Source: Mariprofundales bacterium
GTDB taxonomy: Bacteria; Pseudomonadota; Zetaproteobacteria; Mariprofundales; S012-25
Reading direction: 5' to 3'
Assembly (NCBI GenBank): GCA_015487905.1
Contig: WFOX01000100.1
Location: 1-12,681 of the forward strand
DNA length: 12,681 nucleotides
How positions within the stretch are numbered: the stretch's first letter is position 1; each line of letters opens with the position of its first letter. The notes beneath the pieces are model-generated. The model was not told where the DNA came from, made no database searches, and saw nothing but the letters and a program-made list of their open reading frames with translations. A program made the translations under genes and the position numbers. Positions 11,594-12,681 of this stretch are shown here, piece by piece.

Positions 11594-12681
11594 CATCCAC
11601 CTCCCGGGCCTACGCGAACTTCTATCCATCCGCGGGGATCCAGCGCGCGCGCGGCTTGGGCGGCGCTCTTTGCATCCACCGCAAGGATGCGCTTAGGCCA
11701 CTTTTGGAGATAATCCAACGGAAGCCCGTAAAGCGCAACCATCGCCAAAAGATCGGCGCGCTCGCGGTTGCTGTCCAGGCTCTGCGGAAAGCGCCCGGCC
11801 ATGCGTTGGGCTGTCGCGCGCACAAGCGCCTTGACAAGCCCCTTGCGCGCAAGCCGGGCCATGAGCTTCTTCGTCGTCTTTTCGGCCTCATCGGCCTTTT
11901 CATTGCGCGTTTGCACGCGCACGATCCAGGGGCCGGGTCTTGCGCGCGGCTCAAAGTAGCTATAGGTGCCATAGACCAGGCCCTTTTGCTCGCGCAAGGT
12001 CTCCATGAGCAGCGACGAAAAGCTTCCGCCGCCGAAGGCCTCATTGACGAGGAAATCCGCAAACAGAAGCGGATCGCGGCGAGAAGGCCCAAGGCGCGCA
12101 AACACGATCAGCGTTTGCGTGGTCGGCGCAGGCACATGGATGCGCACGGGGCTGGGGGCGCTAGGAGCCGGAATGTCCGCAAGCCCAAGCCTGGGCGCGC
12201 CCTGCCAGCGAGAAAATCGCGCCTTGAGAAGCGGAAGCAGTTCCTGCAAATGCACATCGCCTGCGACGACGAAGTGCGCGCCCTTGGGATGGAACTGGGC
12301 GCGATACAGGCGCTTGAGGTCGGTTAGATGCACCTTCGCAAGCGTCTCGGGCGTGCCGCCTGGGATGTGCGCATAGGGGTGCTTGCCAAAAAGCGCCGGC
12401 AAAAGCCGCTCCATCGCGAGCCTTCCCGGCTCCTCGCGCGCCTTTTTCGCCGCTGCGATCGCGCGCGTTTTGAGGTTGGCAAAGCGCTTTTCATTCCAGC
12501 CCGGCGCAAGCAGCGCCTCCGCGATCGCATCCAGCGCGGCAGGAAGTTCCTCTTTGAGCGCAAGCACCGACACCGTCCACGACTCCGCATCCGTGCCGAT
12601 GGAAAAGCGCAGCGCATGCGCATCCAGCCATGCGCCCCAGGCCGCATGATCGTGGCGCTTTGTGTGATCCGAAAGCATCGC
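11593..12681 (-). CDS. M16 family peptidase-like protein (5' end outside window)
   Basis: The C-terminal 362 codons of an M16 (pitrilysin-type) zinc-peptidase family protein; the start lies beyond the right edge. Visible parts: the end of the N-terminal M16 domain (LAPGWNEKRFANLKTRAIAA), the hinge with FGKHPYAHIPGGTPETLAKVHLTDL and FHPKGAHFVVAGDV, then the C-terminal domain with FLVNEAFGGGSFSSLLMETL and LREQKGLVYGTYSYFEP. The last holds the substrate-binding Arg/Tyr pair of the R/Y-type subunit. The HxxEH zinc site would fall just outside the window, and the first visible residues (Ala-Met-Leu) look like the inactive partner subunit. Such proteins are often encoded as an active/inactive pair and exported. 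It is followed directly by the response regulator, rsmD and coaD. Confidence 0.88.
   Translation of the reverse strand, partial: AMLSDHTKRHDHAAWGAWLDAHALRFSIGTDAESWTVSVLALKEELPAALDAIAEALLAPGWNEKRFANLKTRAIAAAKKAREEPGRLAMERLLPALFGKHPYAHIPGGTPETLAKVHLTDLKRLYRAQFHPKGAHFVVAGDVHLQELLPLLKARFSRWQGAPRLGLADIPAPSAPSPVRIHVPAPTTQTLIVFARLGPSRRDPLLFADFLVNEAFGGGSFSSLLMETLREQKGLVYGTYSYFEPRARPGPWIVRVQTRNEKADEAEKTTKKLMARLARKGLVKALVRATAQRMAGRFPQSLDSNRERADLLAMVALYGLPLDYLQKWPKRILAVDAKSAAQAARALDPRGWIEVRVGPGGG

Noticed and set aside
1..12681. CRISPR array, tRNA, insertion sequence, attachment site, phage or defence genes
   Set aside because: No regularly spaced repeats, no tRNA-like cloverleaf, no transposase or integrase motifs; every long region is accounted for by core genes.

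Overview
The window is about 62-63% GC, densely packed and made of core bacterial genes. It looks chromosomal, from a proteobacterium. Three blocks resemble beta/gammaproteobacterial gene order: a coiled-coil gene, zapA, 6S RNA and the 5-formyl-THF cyclo-ligase; rpsU, GatB/YqeY, dnaG and rpoD; and an M16 peptidase, rsmD and coaD. Two traits recall alphaproteobacteria or deep-branching lineages: a YmdB-type phosphoesterase directly after the cyclo-ligase, and a sigma-70 region 1.1 with the wording YITYDELN. I cannot place it further. Leu CTT/TTG codons and the words GCTTGC/GCAAGC are strikingly common throughout.

Layout. 1-1578 (-): BtuB-type TonB-dependent receptor, running off the left edge. 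1751-1948 (-): cobalamin riboswitch controlling it, followed by a leader of about 170 nt rich in hairpins. 2051-3120 (+): cutA and a short CcdA-type thiol-disulfide transporter, overlapping by ATGA. 3154-3743 (+): a coiled-coil protein and zapA, also overlapping. 3744-3905 (+): 6S RNA and its terminator. 3930-5272 (+): 5-formyl-THF cyclo-ligase and a YmdB/TIGR00282 phosphoesterase. 5276-9650 (-): the macromolecular synthesis operon rpsU, yqeY, dnaG, rpoD. 9719-12681 (-): M16 peptidase (5' end off the right edge), response regulator, rsmD and coaD, each overlapping or abutting the next.

How it fits together. The left end is a B12-repressed uptake gene. The middle plus-strand block joins envelope redox (CcdA), Z-ring assembly (ZapA), transcription control by 6S RNA (whose target, the RpoD holoenzyme, is encoded 1.4 kb away), folate salvage and a metallophosphoesterase. 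The minus-strand block joins ribosome (S21, RsmD), replication priming (DnaG), the main sigma factor and CoA synthesis. The plus and minus blocks converge with 3 nt between the stop codons, inside a nested inverted repeat.

I found no mobile element, CRISPR array, tRNA or defence system, and nothing that looks like a wholly new system. The more unusual points are the structure at the convergent stops, a response regulator with a degenerate GGDEF domain inside a housekeeping operon, the 6S/cyclo-ligase junction and the riboswitch leader.
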